Shown: positions 8,270-16,762 of the stretch, one piece after another | Layout: each line of letters begins with the position of its first letter | Position numbering within the stretch: the first letter of the stretch is position 1 | Source of the DNA: Streptomyces albipurpureus | GTDB taxonomy: Bacteria; Actinomycetota; Actinomycetes; Streptomycetales; Streptomycetaceae | Assembly: GCF_023701525.1 (NCBI RefSeq) | Contig: NZ_JAMQAW010000023.1 | Span: forward strand, 99,906-163,905 | Length of the DNA: 64,000 bases | Reading direction: 5' to 3' | Position numbers and translations under genes: made by a program | Notes under the pieces: model-generated | The model's input: the letters and a program-made list of their open reading frames with translations, nothing else | Databases searched by the model: none | What the model was told of the DNA's origin: nothing

Positions 8270-9109
8270 CTAGTCCACGAACAACCCGCGTGCCGCCGCT
8301 CGGGTGTCAAAGTCCTCCAACCGCGCCTGGGCGTCCGGCAGCGCGTCGCACATCGACTCCAGCAGGACCCTCCCCAACAACATCGGCCCACATGCGGTGT
8401 CGAACGAGAATCCCGTGCCCACCGCGGCCGGGATCAGCAGATCGCTGTGCTCCGCGACCGGGGCGAACGCCGAGTCCGCGACCGTCACCACGGTCAGCCC
8501 GGTGCCCCGGGCATAGGCGAGCGTCTCCACGACCTCCCGCGGATGCCGGGGCAGCGCAAAGCAGAGCAGCACGCTGGCGCCCGCGCGACGAGCGCTGTCG
8601 ATGCGGTCGGCCAGCAGACTGCCCCCCTCGTCGAGGAGCCGGACGTCCGGGTGGACCTTGTCGGCGAAGTAGGCGAAGCCACGGGCCTGGGCGGCGGCTG
8701 CGCGCAGCCCGAGAACGGGCAGCGGTCGGGAAGCGGCGAGCAGCCTCCCGGCGCGTTCGACCGGTACCGGGTTGGCGAGCAGTTCGGAGAGTTGCCGAAG
8801 GTTCTCGATCTCGGCGTGGACGGCCTGCTGGTATCCGTTCGGGGCGTCGTCGGCCGTGGGGGCGCTGTCGGGAGGTGCGAACTCCCGGAGGTGCTTGCGC
8901 AGCGCCGGATAGCCGTCAAAGCCGAGCGCAACGGCGAAGCGGGTGACGGACGGCTGGCTGACCCCGGCTAGTTCCGCCAACTCCACACTGGACAGAAAGG
9001 GCACATCGGCCGCCCGGCGCACCATGCTGTGGGCGATTCGCCGCTGGGTGGGAGTGAGCCGGTGCCCTTCGAAGAGCTCTTGTAGTCGTGCGGCGGGGCC
9101 GTCGCTCAT
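8270..9109 (-). CDS. MurR/RpiR-family transcriptional regulator (HTH-SIS)
   Basis: 279 residues from ATG 9109, which has a G-rich site GGGGGGA just upstream. The N-terminal helix-turn-helix contains LSSVELAELAGVSQPSVTRFAVALGFDGYPALRKHLRE, the RpiR signature. The C-terminal SIS sugar-isomerase fold runs from about 120, with ASVLLCFALPRHPREVVETLAYARGTGLTVVTVADS as the phosphosugar-binding part. Such proteins repress or activate sugar or amino acid catabolic genes in response to phosphosugars. The ligand is unknown, and a role in histidine use is possible only by proximity to hutU. Confidence 0.88.
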   Translation of the reverse strand: MSDGPAARLQELFEGHRLTPTQRRIAHSMVRRAADVPFLSSVELAELAGVSQPSVTRFAVALGFDGYPALRKHLREFAPPDSAPTADDAPNGYQQAVHAEIENLRQLSELLANPVPVERAGRLLAASRPLPVLGLRAAAAQARGFAYFADKVHPDVRLLDEGGSLLADRIDSARRAGASVLLCFALPRHPREVVETLAYARGTGLTVVTVADSAFAPVAEHSDLLIPAAVGTGFSFDTACGPMLLGRVLLESMCDALPDAQARLEDFDTRAAARGLFVD

Positions 9110-9321
9110 GCCGTCCCCCCTCATCGCGCCTGTCATCGCCTCTTCACTCCTTGGGTCCGTGGTATCCGTGCGGTGGTGGCCGGCGAGCCGGACCCTGACG
9201 TCCCATCATCGGTCAGAGCGGCGCGCCACGGCCGGGTTCCGGTCCCTCCGGGTGACCGAACGGGAAACAGTGGGGGTAGCCCCACTGACTCGGATGATTT
9301 CGCCCCGTAGCGTTCCGGGTT

Positions 9322-9750
9322 ATGGAAGCCCGCGACCCAGAGCTCAAGAAAGAGCTCGACGCCACCCTTCATGCCCGCCGCGAACTGGGCGAAGAATACG
9401 AGTCCGCACTCGTCGAGTCCTTCTTGGACAAGGTGGAGCAACGTCTCGACGGCACGGTGGACCGCCGGGTACGCCGCCAGCTCGCCGAACAGCAGATGGT
9501 CGTGGCACGCGGTGCCCGCCCACCTCAGCAGAGTGTCGATCCGAACTTCGGGGAACGGTTCGGCTTCGGCATCATCACCATGATCCTGGCGGTGCCACTG
9601 TCCGCCATCGGCGTGGTGAACGCCGACCTCCCCGGGCTGACCGTGACCTGGATCGGCATTGTGGGGGTCAACTTCGTCCATGCGTCGAGGGGCTTCTCCC
9701 TCTCGCGTCGGCGCGAGGAGAAGCAGAAGGCCTCCGACTGGGAGGAGTGA
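9322..9750 (+). CDS. membrane protein with N-terminal coiled region
   Basis: 142 residues. The first 80 are charged and helical (ELKKELDATLHARRELGEEYESALVESFLDKVEQRLDGTVDRRVRRQL), followed by two hydrophobic segments (GFGIITMILAVPLSAIGVV and LTVTWIGIVGVNFVH) and a basic tail SRRREEKQK. The pattern of a cytosolic coiled part joined to a TM hairpin is common in conserved actinobacterial proteins of unknown role. It is transcribed divergently from the RpiR gene. Confidence 0.65.
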   Translation: MEARDPELKKELDATLHARRELGEEYESALVESFLDKVEQRLDGTVDRRVRRQLAEQQMVVARGARPPQQSVDPNFGERFGFGIITMILAVPLSAIGVVNADLPGLTVTWIGIVGVNFVHASRGFSLSRRREEKQKASDWEE

Positions 9751-10334
9751 TCCCCGAGCCTGACCACCAGCGCCAATCCTGTCCAGCGGCGCGGAGTCTC
9801 AGTTCCGGGTCCTGGCCACGTGGGTCCGGAAACCCGCACCGCCGTCTCTGGAGGGCGGGCCCGAGCCCGGGTTCGTACGGCCGGGGGGATCATCGACCAG
9901 CAGGCCGTCCGACCGGGCGGCACGGGGAAGTCCGGCGCGGGAACCGCCGCACCCCCGGCCGCCGGCCAGGGAGCGGGACGACGGCGGTCCCCGCGAGGGA
10001 CACGGTCCCGGGTCAGGGCCGGTCACCGCGTCCTGGGCGTCTTCGATCCGGGAGCCGCTCCGGAGTTCTCGACGCCGTCGGTGGTCTCACCACTGTGCAG
10101 GACGCGTGTTAACCGGATGCTGCGCATATGTGACACACACGTACCGATCATGCGAACTGCTCCGCTCCCCAAAGACCCGTCACGGGCACAGCCCCGGCCC
10201 CCGGCCGTGTATGGCCACAGGCGTTCGACTGCGCCGGGGGACATCCGAAAGCCGACAGCCGTACGCACCCGAGCTACCGGCTACCGGCTACCGGGGCAGG
10301 GGCTTGAGCCGCCCTACCGGCTACCGGGGCGGCA
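9751..10334. other. intergenic region, mostly featureless
   Basis: No convincing gene. Heptamer CTACCGG occurs three times in tandem at 10274-10294 and twice at 10314-10327, directly beside the stop codon of the cystathionine beta-synthase gene. An AT-leaning stretch near 10100-10155 may hold a promoter, but no downstream gene uses it on this strand. Confidence 0.4.
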
Positions 10335-11732
10335 TCACTTGCCGGCGGCGAGGAACGCCAGCAGGTCCTGACGGCTGACGACTCCCTTGGGCTTGCCCTC
10401 CACCAGCACGATCGCCGCATCCGCCGCGGTGGTCGTATCGCTCAGCACACTCATCAGATCCGCCACCGGCTCGCCCGAGCCGACCTGGGGCAGCGGGGAG
10501 CTCATGTGCTTCTCCAGCGGATCGGAGAGGGAAGCGCGCTCGGTGTAGAGGGCGCCGAGCAGTTCCCGCTCCACCACCGAGCCGATGACCTCGGCGGCCA
10601 TCACATCCGGATGACCGGCGCCGGGCTTCACGATGGGCATCTGGGAGACGCCGTACTCCCGCAGTACCTCGATGGCCTCGCCCACGGTCTCCTCCGGGTG
10701 CATATGCACCAGGCTGGGGATCCTGCCGCCCTCCTTGTGGCGCAGCACGTCACCGACGGACGCGGACGGGCCGGAGTCCTCCAGGAAGCCGTAGTCCGCC
10801 ATCCACTCATCGTTGAAGATCTTGCTCAGATAGCCGCGTCCGCTGTCGGGGAGCAGGACGACCACCACATCGTCGGGCCCAAGGCGCGCGGCCACCTCCA
10901 GTCCGGCGACGACCGCCATGCCGCAGGAGCCGCCGACCAGCAGGCCCTCCTCCTTGGCGAGACGGCGGGTCATCTGGAAGGAGTCCTTGTCGGACACGGC
11001 GATGATCTCGTCGGTCACCGTCCGGTCGTAGGCGGTGGGCCAGAAGTCCTCACCGACGCCCTCAACGAGATAGGGGCGGCCGGAACCCCCGCTGTAGACG
11101 GAGCCCTCGGGGTCAGCGCCGATCACCTTGACGGTGTTGCCGCTGGCCTCCTTGAGGTAGCGGCCGGTACCGGAGATGGTGCCGCCGGTGCCCACACCCG
11201 CGACGAAATGGGTGATCTTTCCCTCGGTCTGATCCCACAGTTCGGGACCAGTCGTCTCATAGTGCGAACGCGGGTTGTTGGGGTTCGAGTACTGGTCGGG
11301 CTTCCAGGCACCCGGCGTCTCGGTGACCAGCCGATCAGAGACGTTGTAGTACGAATCGGGATGTTCCGGGTCCACCGCGGTGGGGCAGACCACCACTTCG
11401 GCGCCGTACGCCCGCAGCACGTTGATCTTGTCCGTGGAGACCTTGTCCGGGCAGACGAAGATGCACTTGTAGCCCTTCTGCTGGGCCACGATCGCCAGTC
11501 CCACACCGGTGTTTCCGCTGGTCGGCTCCACGATGGTGCCACCCGGCAGCAGCGCGCCGCTCTCCTCGGCAGCCTCGATCATCCGCAGGGCGATGCGGTC
11601 CTTCACCGAGCCGCCGGGGTTGAAGTACTCGACCTTGACCAAGACCGTCGCCTGAATGCCCTCGGTCACGCTGTTGAGCTTCACCAATGGGGTATTGCCG
11701 ACAAGACTGATCATCGAGTGGTGAATGCGCAC
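10335..11732 (-). CDS. cystathionine beta-synthase with C-terminal CBS domains
   Basis: Condenses serine with homocysteine to cystathionine (transsulfuration), PLP-dependent. 465 residues, the usual length for the bacterial two-domain form. The catalytic core begins MRIHHSMISLVGNTPLVKL, has FNPGGSVKDRIALRMI with the PLP lysine, the phosphate-binding SGNTG, and GVGTGGTISGTGRYL. Residues about 335-465 are two CBS motifs (SLVHMHPEETVGEAIEVLREYGVSQMPIV and the terminal VVSRQDLLAFLA) that may bind adenosyl ligands. It is divergent from the SGNH hydrolase gene. Confidence 0.93.
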   Translation of the reverse strand: MRIHHSMISLVGNTPLVKLNSVTEGIQATVLVKVEYFNPGGSVKDRIALRMIEAAEESGALLPGGTIVEPTSGNTGVGLAIVAQQKGYKCIFVCPDKVSTDKINVLRAYGAEVVVCPTAVDPEHPDSYYNVSDRLVTETPGAWKPDQYSNPNNPRSHYETTGPELWDQTEGKITHFVAGVGTGGTISGTGRYLKEASGNTVKVIGADPEGSVYSGGSGRPYLVEGVGEDFWPTAYDRTVTDEIIAVSDKDSFQMTRRLAKEEGLLVGGSCGMAVVAGLEVAARLGPDDVVVVLLPDSGRGYLSKIFNDEWMADYGFLEDSGPSASVGDVLRHKEGGRIPSLVHMHPEETVGEAIEVLREYGVSQMPIVKPGAGHPDVMAAEVIGSVVERELLGALYTERASLSDPLEKHMSSPLPQVGSGEPVADLMSVLSDTTTAADAAIVLVEGKPKGVVSRQDLLAFLAAGK

Positions 11733-11875
11733 AATGTATCTCCGGGAGCTCCGTAGTGAATGCGGCCAGAGTAAGCGGACCGGGGCGGGATTGGGGGACG
11801 GCGGCTACGGGGCAGTTAGCTCATAACCGACGAGTAGTGAACGGCGTCGGAGCGCGAGGAGAGGAGGTCCGGACG

Positions 11876-12892
11876 GTGTCGAGGGCGAGAGTGGCACGGC
11901 GCATCGCAGCGGGCGCCGCCTACGGCGGCGGAAGCATCGGCCTGCTCGGAGTGGCGACCGTGGGCGTAGTGGTCGCAGAGGTTCAGTTGGCGAAGCGCAC
12001 GGTCGGCGGGGGTACCGCCCCGGTGCCACCCCGGGGGAACGGTCTCTACGGACTGGCCTACGGGCGCACCAATCCGCTGCTCCTTGGGTTGCTCGGCGAC
12101 TCCACGGCGGCGGGGCAGGGGGTACGCAGAGCGGGCCAGACACCGGGGGCGCTCATGGCCTCGGGACTGGCAGCGGTCGCGGAGCGACCGGTCGAGCTGT
12201 CCAATGTGGCCCTGCCGGGGGCACGGTCGGACGATCTGGAGCGCCAGATCGCCGAACTGCTCGCGGACCCGTCCAGAAGACCCGATGTCTGCGTGATCAT
12301 GATCGGTGCGAACGATGTCACGCACCGGATCCCCGCCACGGATTCGGTGCGCCATCTGGCAGCGGCCGTCCGCAGACTCCGCACGGCAGGCGCCGAGGTC
12401 GTGGTCGGCACCTGCCCTGACCTGGGCACGATCGAGCCGGTCTACCAACCGTTGCGCTGGTTGGCCCGAAGGGCGTCACGGCAACTCGCGGCGGCCCAGA
12501 CGATCGTGACGGTGGAGCAGGGGGGCCGTACGGTTTCCCTCGGGGATCTGCTCGGCCCCGAGTTCGAGGCGAACCCCCGGGAGATGTTCGGCGCGGACAA
12601 CTACCACCCGTCCGCGGAGGGGTACGCGACGGCGGCGATGGCGATGCTGCCGACCGTGTGTGCGGCACTGGGCGTGTGGCCCGAGTCGGACCGCCCGGAG
12701 GCGGCTCGCGACGAGGCGATGCTCCCCGTGGCCAAGGCCGCTGTCACGGCGGCGAAGGAGGCGGGCACCGAGGTCACAGGGGCCCGAGCTCCCTGGGCTC
12801 TGCTCAAGCACCGCAGACGGCGGCGGCTGCCGGAGCCCGCGTCGGTGCCGGATTCACCCAAGCCACACGCCTCGGAGACGACCCACCGATAG
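11876..12892 (+). CDS. SGNH/GDSL hydrolase, membrane-anchored
   Basis: 338 residues from GTG 11876, which follows GAGGAGAGGAGG. An N-terminal hydrophobic segment (about 8-34) acts as signal or anchor. Block I LLGDSTAAGQGV carries the catalytic Ser, block III MIGANDV the oxyanion Asn, and block V DNYHPSAEGY the catalytic Asp/His pair. An esterase or lipase acting outside the membrane is likely; the substrate is unknown. The C-terminal 60 residues are basic and low-complexity. It is divergent from cystathionine beta-synthase, with a gap of about 140 bp. Confidence 0.85.
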   Translation: MSRARVARRIAAGAAYGGGSIGLLGVATVGVVVAEVQLAKRTVGGGTAPVPPRGNGLYGLAYGRTNPLLLGLLGDSTAAGQGVRRAGQTPGALMASGLAAVAERPVELSNVALPGARSDDLERQIAELLADPSRRPDVCVIMIGANDVTHRIPATDSVRHLAAAVRRLRTAGAEVVVGTCPDLGTIEPVYQPLRWLARRASRQLAAAQTIVTVEQGGRTVSLGDLLGPEFEANPREMFGADNYHPSAEGYATAAMAMLPTVCAALGVWPESDRPEAARDEAMLPVAKAAVTAAKEAGTEVTGARAPWALLKHRRRRRLPEPASVPDSPKPHASETTHR

Positions 12893-13309
12893 GGGCTACC
12901 GCGGGCGGGCGCCCAGGCGCCTGCCCGGGGTGCGCCTGGGCGGATACGGGAGCGCACCCCCGGGCGACTCGGCAACGGCAACGGCAACGCGGGTACGGGC
13001 GGCAGCTCGCGTCGCACCTCGACAGCAAGCGGGCCGATACGAAGGCAGGCGCGCTCGGACGGCTCGGCGAGGCGGACCGGGGCGGCAGCCCGCACCACGC
13101 AATCGAGCTTCGGCATCGGCATCGGCATCGGCAGGAAATCATCAGGCAGGGCAGATGGCGCGCGGTGCCGAGTGGCCCAGCTTCAGAAGCGAGCGCTCGC
13201 TTAGAATTGAGTTGACCATCACACCCCCGCACCCGTGACCTCACGGCTACCTAGAGGTAACTTCCGACGCAGCCTCTCCCTTCCACTTCTCCCTCCCTCT
13301 GGAGCCGTG
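12893..13309. other. upstream region of the thiolase gene with short tandem repeats
   Basis: No gene seen. CGGCAT is repeated three and a half times from 13111, and GGCAAC three times near 12975. The 3' part carries the palindromic operator and promoter described separately. Confidence 0.45.
13187..13207 (+). promoter_or_regulatory. 16-bp perfect palindrome next to a -10 box (TetR-type operator candidate)
   Basis: AAGCGAGCGCTCGCTT at 13187-13202 is a perfect palindrome. It abuts TAGAAT (13202-13207), a good -10 hexamer, about 100 bp upstream of the acetyl-CoA acetyltransferase start. A site between -35 and -10 is the classic position for repression. Palindromes of this kind are typical of TetR-family regulators of acyl-CoA metabolism, but the regulator is not in this window. 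Confidence 0.6.
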
Positions 13310-14536
13310 ATGCCTGAAGCCGTCATCGTTTCCGCCGCCCGCTCCCCCATCGGCCGAGCCTTCAAGGGCTCACTCAAGGATCTGCGTGCCGATGACCTGA
13401 CCGCGACGATCATTCAGGCGGCCCTTGCCAAGGTGCCCGAGCTCGATCCCCGGGACATCGACGATCTGATGCTCGGCTGCGGCCTCCCCGGCGGTGAGCA
13501 GGGGCACAATCTGGGACGGATCGTGGCCGTTCAGATGGGGATGGACCATCTGCCGGGGTGCACCATCACCCGCTACTGCTCATCGTCGCTGCAGACCTCC
13601 CGTATGGCCATGCACGCCATCAAGGCCGGTGAGGGCGATGTCTTCATCTCGGCCGGCGTGGAGATGGTCTCCCGGTTCGCCAAGGGCTCCTCCGACGCGC
13701 AGCCCGATACCCAGAACCCGCTCTTCGCACAGGCTCAGGCGCGTACCGCCACGACCGCCGAGGGCGGTGTCGACAGCTGGCACGACCCTCGTGAGGACGG
13801 TCTTCTGCCGGACGCGTACATCGCCATGGGCCAGACCGCCGAGAACCTCGCCCGCTTCAAGGGCATCACTCGGGCGGAGATGGACGAGTTCGGCGTCCGC
13901 TCGCAGAACCTCGCCGAGGCCGCCATCGCCAAGGGGTTCTGGGAGCGCGAGATCACTCCCGTCACCACGCCTGACGGCACCGTCGTCAGCGCGGACGACG
14001 GCCCGCGGGCCGGGGTGACGCTGGAGGGCGTCCAGGGGCTGCGGCCCGTCTTCCGGCCCGATGGGTTCATCACGGCCGGCAACTGCTGTCCGCTCAATGA
14101 CGGCGCCGCCGCTCTCGTGATCATGAGCGACACCAAGGCGAGCGAGTTGGGGCTGACGCCCCTCGCCCGCATCGTGTCCACCGGAGTCTCCGGACTCTCG
14201 CCCGAGATCATGGGTTACGGACCGGTCGAGGCATCCAAGCAGGCACTCGCCAGGGCCGGGATGACCATCGACGACATCGATCTGGTCGAGATCAACGAGG
14301 CGTTCGCCGCCCAGGTCATCCCGTCCTATCGGGATCTGGGCATCGACATCGACATCGACAAGCTGAACGTCAACGGCGGCGCCATCGCCGTCGGCCACCC
14401 CTACGGCATGACGGGCGCCCGCATCACGGCCACCTTGATCAACAGCCTCCAGTTCCACGACAAGCAGTTCGCACTGGAGACGATGTGCGTGGGAGGCGGC
14501 CAGGGCATGGCCATGGTCATCGAGCGGCTCAGCTGA
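13310..14536 (+). CDS. acetyl-CoA acetyltransferase (thiolase)
   Basis: 408 residues. Reversible Claisen condensation or cleavage of acyl-CoA in fatty acid degradation or acetoacetyl-CoA formation. TRYCSSSLQTSRMAMHAI near residues 84-101 holds the acyl-carrying Cys. NEAFAAQ near 326 and GGAIAVGHPYGMTGAR near 352-367 hold the catalytic His, and MCVGGGQGMAMVIER near 393-407 holds the second Cys. ATG 13310 starts with MPEAVIVSAARSPIG. A palindromic operator candidate lies upstream. The last codons are included in a 101-bp tandem repeat that follows. Confidence 0.93.
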   Translation: MPEAVIVSAARSPIGRAFKGSLKDLRADDLTATIIQAALAKVPELDPRDIDDLMLGCGLPGGEQGHNLGRIVAVQMGMDHLPGCTITRYCSSSLQTSRMAMHAIKAGEGDVFISAGVEMVSRFAKGSSDAQPDTQNPLFAQAQARTATTAEGGVDSWHDPREDGLLPDAYIAMGQTAENLARFKGITRAEMDEFGVRSQNLAEAAIAKGFWEREITPVTTPDGTVVSADDGPRAGVTLEGVQGLRPVFRPDGFITAGNCCPLNDGAAALVIMSDTKASELGLTPLARIVSTGVSGLSPEIMGYGPVEASKQALARAGMTIDDIDLVEINEAFAAQVIPSYRDLGIDIDIDKLNVNGGAIAVGHPYGMTGARITATLINSLQFHDKQFALETMCVGGGQGMAMVIERLS

Positions 14537-14760
14537 GGTGCAGTGGAGGGTAGGGGTCGCCCGAGGAACGAGGGCGGCACCTGCCCGCAACGAAAGCGAA
14601 GCTGAACGCGACCACAAACACCCAGCGGCTCAGCTGAGGTGCAGTGGAGGGTAGGGGTCGCCCGAGGAACGAGGGCGGCACCTGCCCGCAACGAAAACGA
14701 AGCTGAACGCGACCACAAACACCCAGCGGCTCAGCTGAGGCGCGGTGGAGGGTTCGCCCA
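14524..14760. repeat. 101-bp tandem repeat copying the 3' end of the thiolase gene
   Basis: Copies start at 14524, 14625 and 14726, a period of exactly 101 bp. The first two are nearly identical (one A/G difference seen); the third keeps only its first 30 or so bases. Each copy begins with GCGGCTCAGCTGAGG, the last codons and stop of the thiolase. A fourth fragment of this phrase occurs near 14793. The unit includes a GC-rich inverted segment and may be a multiplied terminator. Confidence 0.8.
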
Positions 14761-15110
14761 CGTCAGCTGTGGTCCTGGGGAGTTCGCCCGGCGGTTCAGC
14801 TGAGGTGAAGCGGAGTCCGCGCAGGGGCCCAGCTCATGCGGGCAGCAGCGGCCCCCGGCCGTCTCGCTGAGGCTGCGGTGCCACCGCTCGCCACCGACAT
14901 GGCACTCAGGGCCAAGTCGTGACCGAAACTGCCCCAGGATGTGACCTTGGTCCTGGGGCAGGTGCATTTCCGCAGGTCAAACCAGTATCGCGGTAAACAC
15001 CGGGCCAAAAGTCCTGTCCAATTCGTGACGTAATGCACTGACAGCTCGGGCAGGCCCATCGCAAGCTGATGTAGGAAGTCGGGGGTGTCGACGAAAACGG
15101 GAGTACGTCA
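14537..15110. other. intergenic region: repeats, a hairpin, and a promoter region
   Basis: After the 101-bp repeats there is a perfect 10-bp inverted repeat, TGCCCCAGGA at 14930-14939 and its complement at 14951-14960, with an 11-nt loop and no T-run. The 14970-15100 stretch is less GC-rich and probably holds the promoter for the gene at 15111. No coding region is seen. Confidence 0.5.
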
Positions 15111-15989
15111 GTGAGCACCATGTCTCTTGCCCTGCTGCTGACCACGGCCGCCGCAACGGTTGTGGGCGCCGCTGCTCTGCACGCCGCCCATGGGCTTCGC
15201 CGGCAGGTCACAGCCCTGCGCACCGAACTGTCCGAGCTGAACATCGCGGCCACCGCGCGGCCCATCGCCGCCGTGCCGCAGGCCCGCCCCACCCCCCTGG
15301 CGGAGATCAGGGCCGCCGTCGCCGAGGCCCTCGCGGAGGAGCGGGAGCGTGAGCTGGCCGAGGCCAGGGCCTTCTGGGCGGCCCAGGAGTCCCGCGACGC
15401 CAGTGACGCCCCCGCCCGACTCGGCGGGGACGTCACCGCGCCCCTGCTGGGCGGTATGGGCACACCCGGTGACGAACTGCCGTTCTATGTGCCGCGGCAG
15501 GCCGACTTCGTCGGTCTGGAGGCCTTGGACCTGGATGCCATCGAGGGGCAGGACGAGTTGGTGGAGTTCATCGACTACGCCGATCTGCCCGAGGTCATCG
15601 AGTTCGCCGAGGACTCCCCCGAGCTGGCAGCGGCCCGGCGCCGTCACCCCTCACACCCCGACTTCGTGCCCGTACAGACTCCGGTGGTCACCGATCATGA
15701 ACGGACCGTGGAGCGCCTGGAAAGCCTCGCCGAGGCGCGTACCGAGCTGGCCGATGTCAGGCCGGGCCCGCTGGGAACGCTCGATGTCTATGTGTTCACG
15801 GACGGCACCACGCTCTGTATGACTCCCGGTCATCGGGAGACCGCGGAGCGCCTGGCGAACGCCCTGCGCGCCGGTGACACTCCCGTACTGCTGGGTGGCT
15901 CCAGCGTCTCCGGGGCGTACGCCCTGACCTTCGTCTGTGGCGAGGAGAGCGTCTACATACTCGCGGACCGCGTCATAGCGTCCCTGTGA
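15111..15989 (+). CDS. membrane-anchored protein of unknown function
   Basis: 292 residues from GTG 15111 (GGGAG 8 nt upstream). An N-terminal hydrophobic segment LALLLTTAAATVVGAAALHAA is followed by a predicted coiled coil (LRRQVTALRTELSELN and EIRAAVAEALAEERERELAEARAF), an acidic middle rich in Asp/Glu (about 130-180) and a compact C-terminal domain TLDVYVFTDGTTLCMTPGHRETAERLANAL...YALTFVCGEESVYILADRV. I do not recognise the family. It probably sits on the inner membrane face with the coiled coil in the cytoplasm. Confidence 0.7.
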   Translation: MSTMSLALLLTTAAATVVGAAALHAAHGLRRQVTALRTELSELNIAATARPIAAVPQARPTPLAEIRAAVAEALAEERERELAEARAFWAAQESRDASDAPARLGGDVTAPLLGGMGTPGDELPFYVPRQADFVGLEALDLDAIEGQDELVEFIDYADLPEVIEFAEDSPELAAARRRHPSHPDFVPVQTPVVTDHERTVERLESLAEARTELADVRPGPLGTLDVYVFTDGTTLCMTPGHRETAERLANALRAGDTPVLLGGSSVSGAYALTFVCGEESVYILADRVIASL

Positions 15990-16013
15990 TGCCCGCGGTC
16001 GTCTCCGCGCCCG

Positions 16014-16340
16014 TCATCGAAAGGCACGTTCCGCAGCTGCTTTGACCAGAATCGCGGCCTCGTCCACCTCTGCCGTACGGCGGGACGGGGCCGTTCTCAG
16101 CGCCTCGGCCAAATCCGTTCCGGCCACCATCAGTTGGTCCGCGACGGCGAAGAGGCCCATGTCGGGCATGGTTCGAGGCTCTCGCTCGGGGGCTTCGATC
16201 CGTTGGGCACGCAGTGCCAACTCCCTGGCCAGCCCCAGTGCCTCCGCTGCGGCCCCGCGTTGGAGGCGGCTCTGCGGGGCGACTCGCAGCCGGTCGGCGA
16301 AACGGTCGACGGCCACGGTCAGCTCTGTCGTATCAAGCAC
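16014..16340 (-). CDS. small conserved helical protein, unknown
   Basis: 108 residues, almost all predicted helix (TELTVAVDRFADRLRV, AAAEALGLARELALRAQRIEAPE, FAVADQLMVAGTDLAEALRTA, EVDEAAILVKAAAERAF). No cysteines, membrane segments or motifs. Convergent with the gene at 15111-15989 and divergent from the DUF4287 gene. Codon use is normal for the genome, which supports it as real. Confidence 0.6.
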   Translation of the reverse strand: MLDTTELTVAVDRFADRLRVAPQSRLQRGAAAEALGLARELALRAQRIEAPEREPRTMPDMGLFAVADQLMVAGTDLAEALRTAPSRRTAEVDEAAILVKAAAERAFR

Positions 16341-16439
16341 CGTTCGACCTTATGCGCATCTCCGGGACTGTTGCCAATACGCGAACCCTCAGGCACGGTG
16401 TCGGGAAGGAGCACACGCGCAACGCGTCCGGAGGCGCCG

Positions 16440-16670
16440 ATGTCACAGCTCTTCTCCGAAGAGACCCACCGCAATTTGCTCTCCCGAATCCCCCATTGCA
16501 CCGGTCGTGAGGTATCCGACTGGCTCCGCACCGTCGAGGATGGCCCGTCCCTCATCCGTTTTGAGGAGAAGGTCAGCTGGCTCCGGGGCGAACACGATCT
16601 CGCATACGGCCACGCCAAAGCGATCATCCATGAGTACGACCTCAGGCGGGCCGCCCGCAGACTGCTGTAG
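16440..16670 (+). CDS. DUF4287-like small protein
   Basis: 76 residues: SEETHRNLLSRIPHCTGREVSDWLRTVEDGPSLIRFEEKVSWLRGEHDLAYGHAKAIIHEYDLRRAARRLL. The pattern of a helical bundle ending in LAYGHAKAIIHEYD matches DUF4287, a family of unknown function found in actinobacteria. GGAGGCGCCG precedes ATG 16440. A strong terminator follows at 16719. Confidence 0.8.
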   Translation: MSQLFSEETHRNLLSRIPHCTGREVSDWLRTVEDGPSLIRFEEKVSWLRGEHDLAYGHAKAIIHEYDLRRAARRLL

Positions 16671-16718
16671 CCCCTTCCCATGACCCCTATTGGCATCTGT
16701 CCGACCCCCTGACATGCG

Positions 16719-16751
16719 GAAGGGCCCGCAGGCAGTGCCTGCGGGCCCTTC
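16719..16751. terminator. strong bidirectional hairpin terminator
   Basis: A perfect 16-bp inverted repeat (GAAGGGCCCGCAGGCA and its complement) with a 1-nt centre lies between the ends of the convergent DUF4287 and Bax inhibitor-1-like genes. The outer arm pairs AAGGG with CCCTT, so it can end transcription from both sides. Confidence 0.85.
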
Positions 16752-16762
16752 TCTACGAGGTG

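Noticed and set aside
10506..11756. A plus-strand frame opposite cystathionine beta-synthase
   Set aside because: Antisense shadow; the minus strand has all PLP and CBS-domain signatures.
14524..14760. 101-bp repeats as a possible insertion-sequence scar
   Set aside because: No transposase, terminal inverted repeat or target duplication; the repeats copy the end of the adjacent gene, so tandem duplication explains them.
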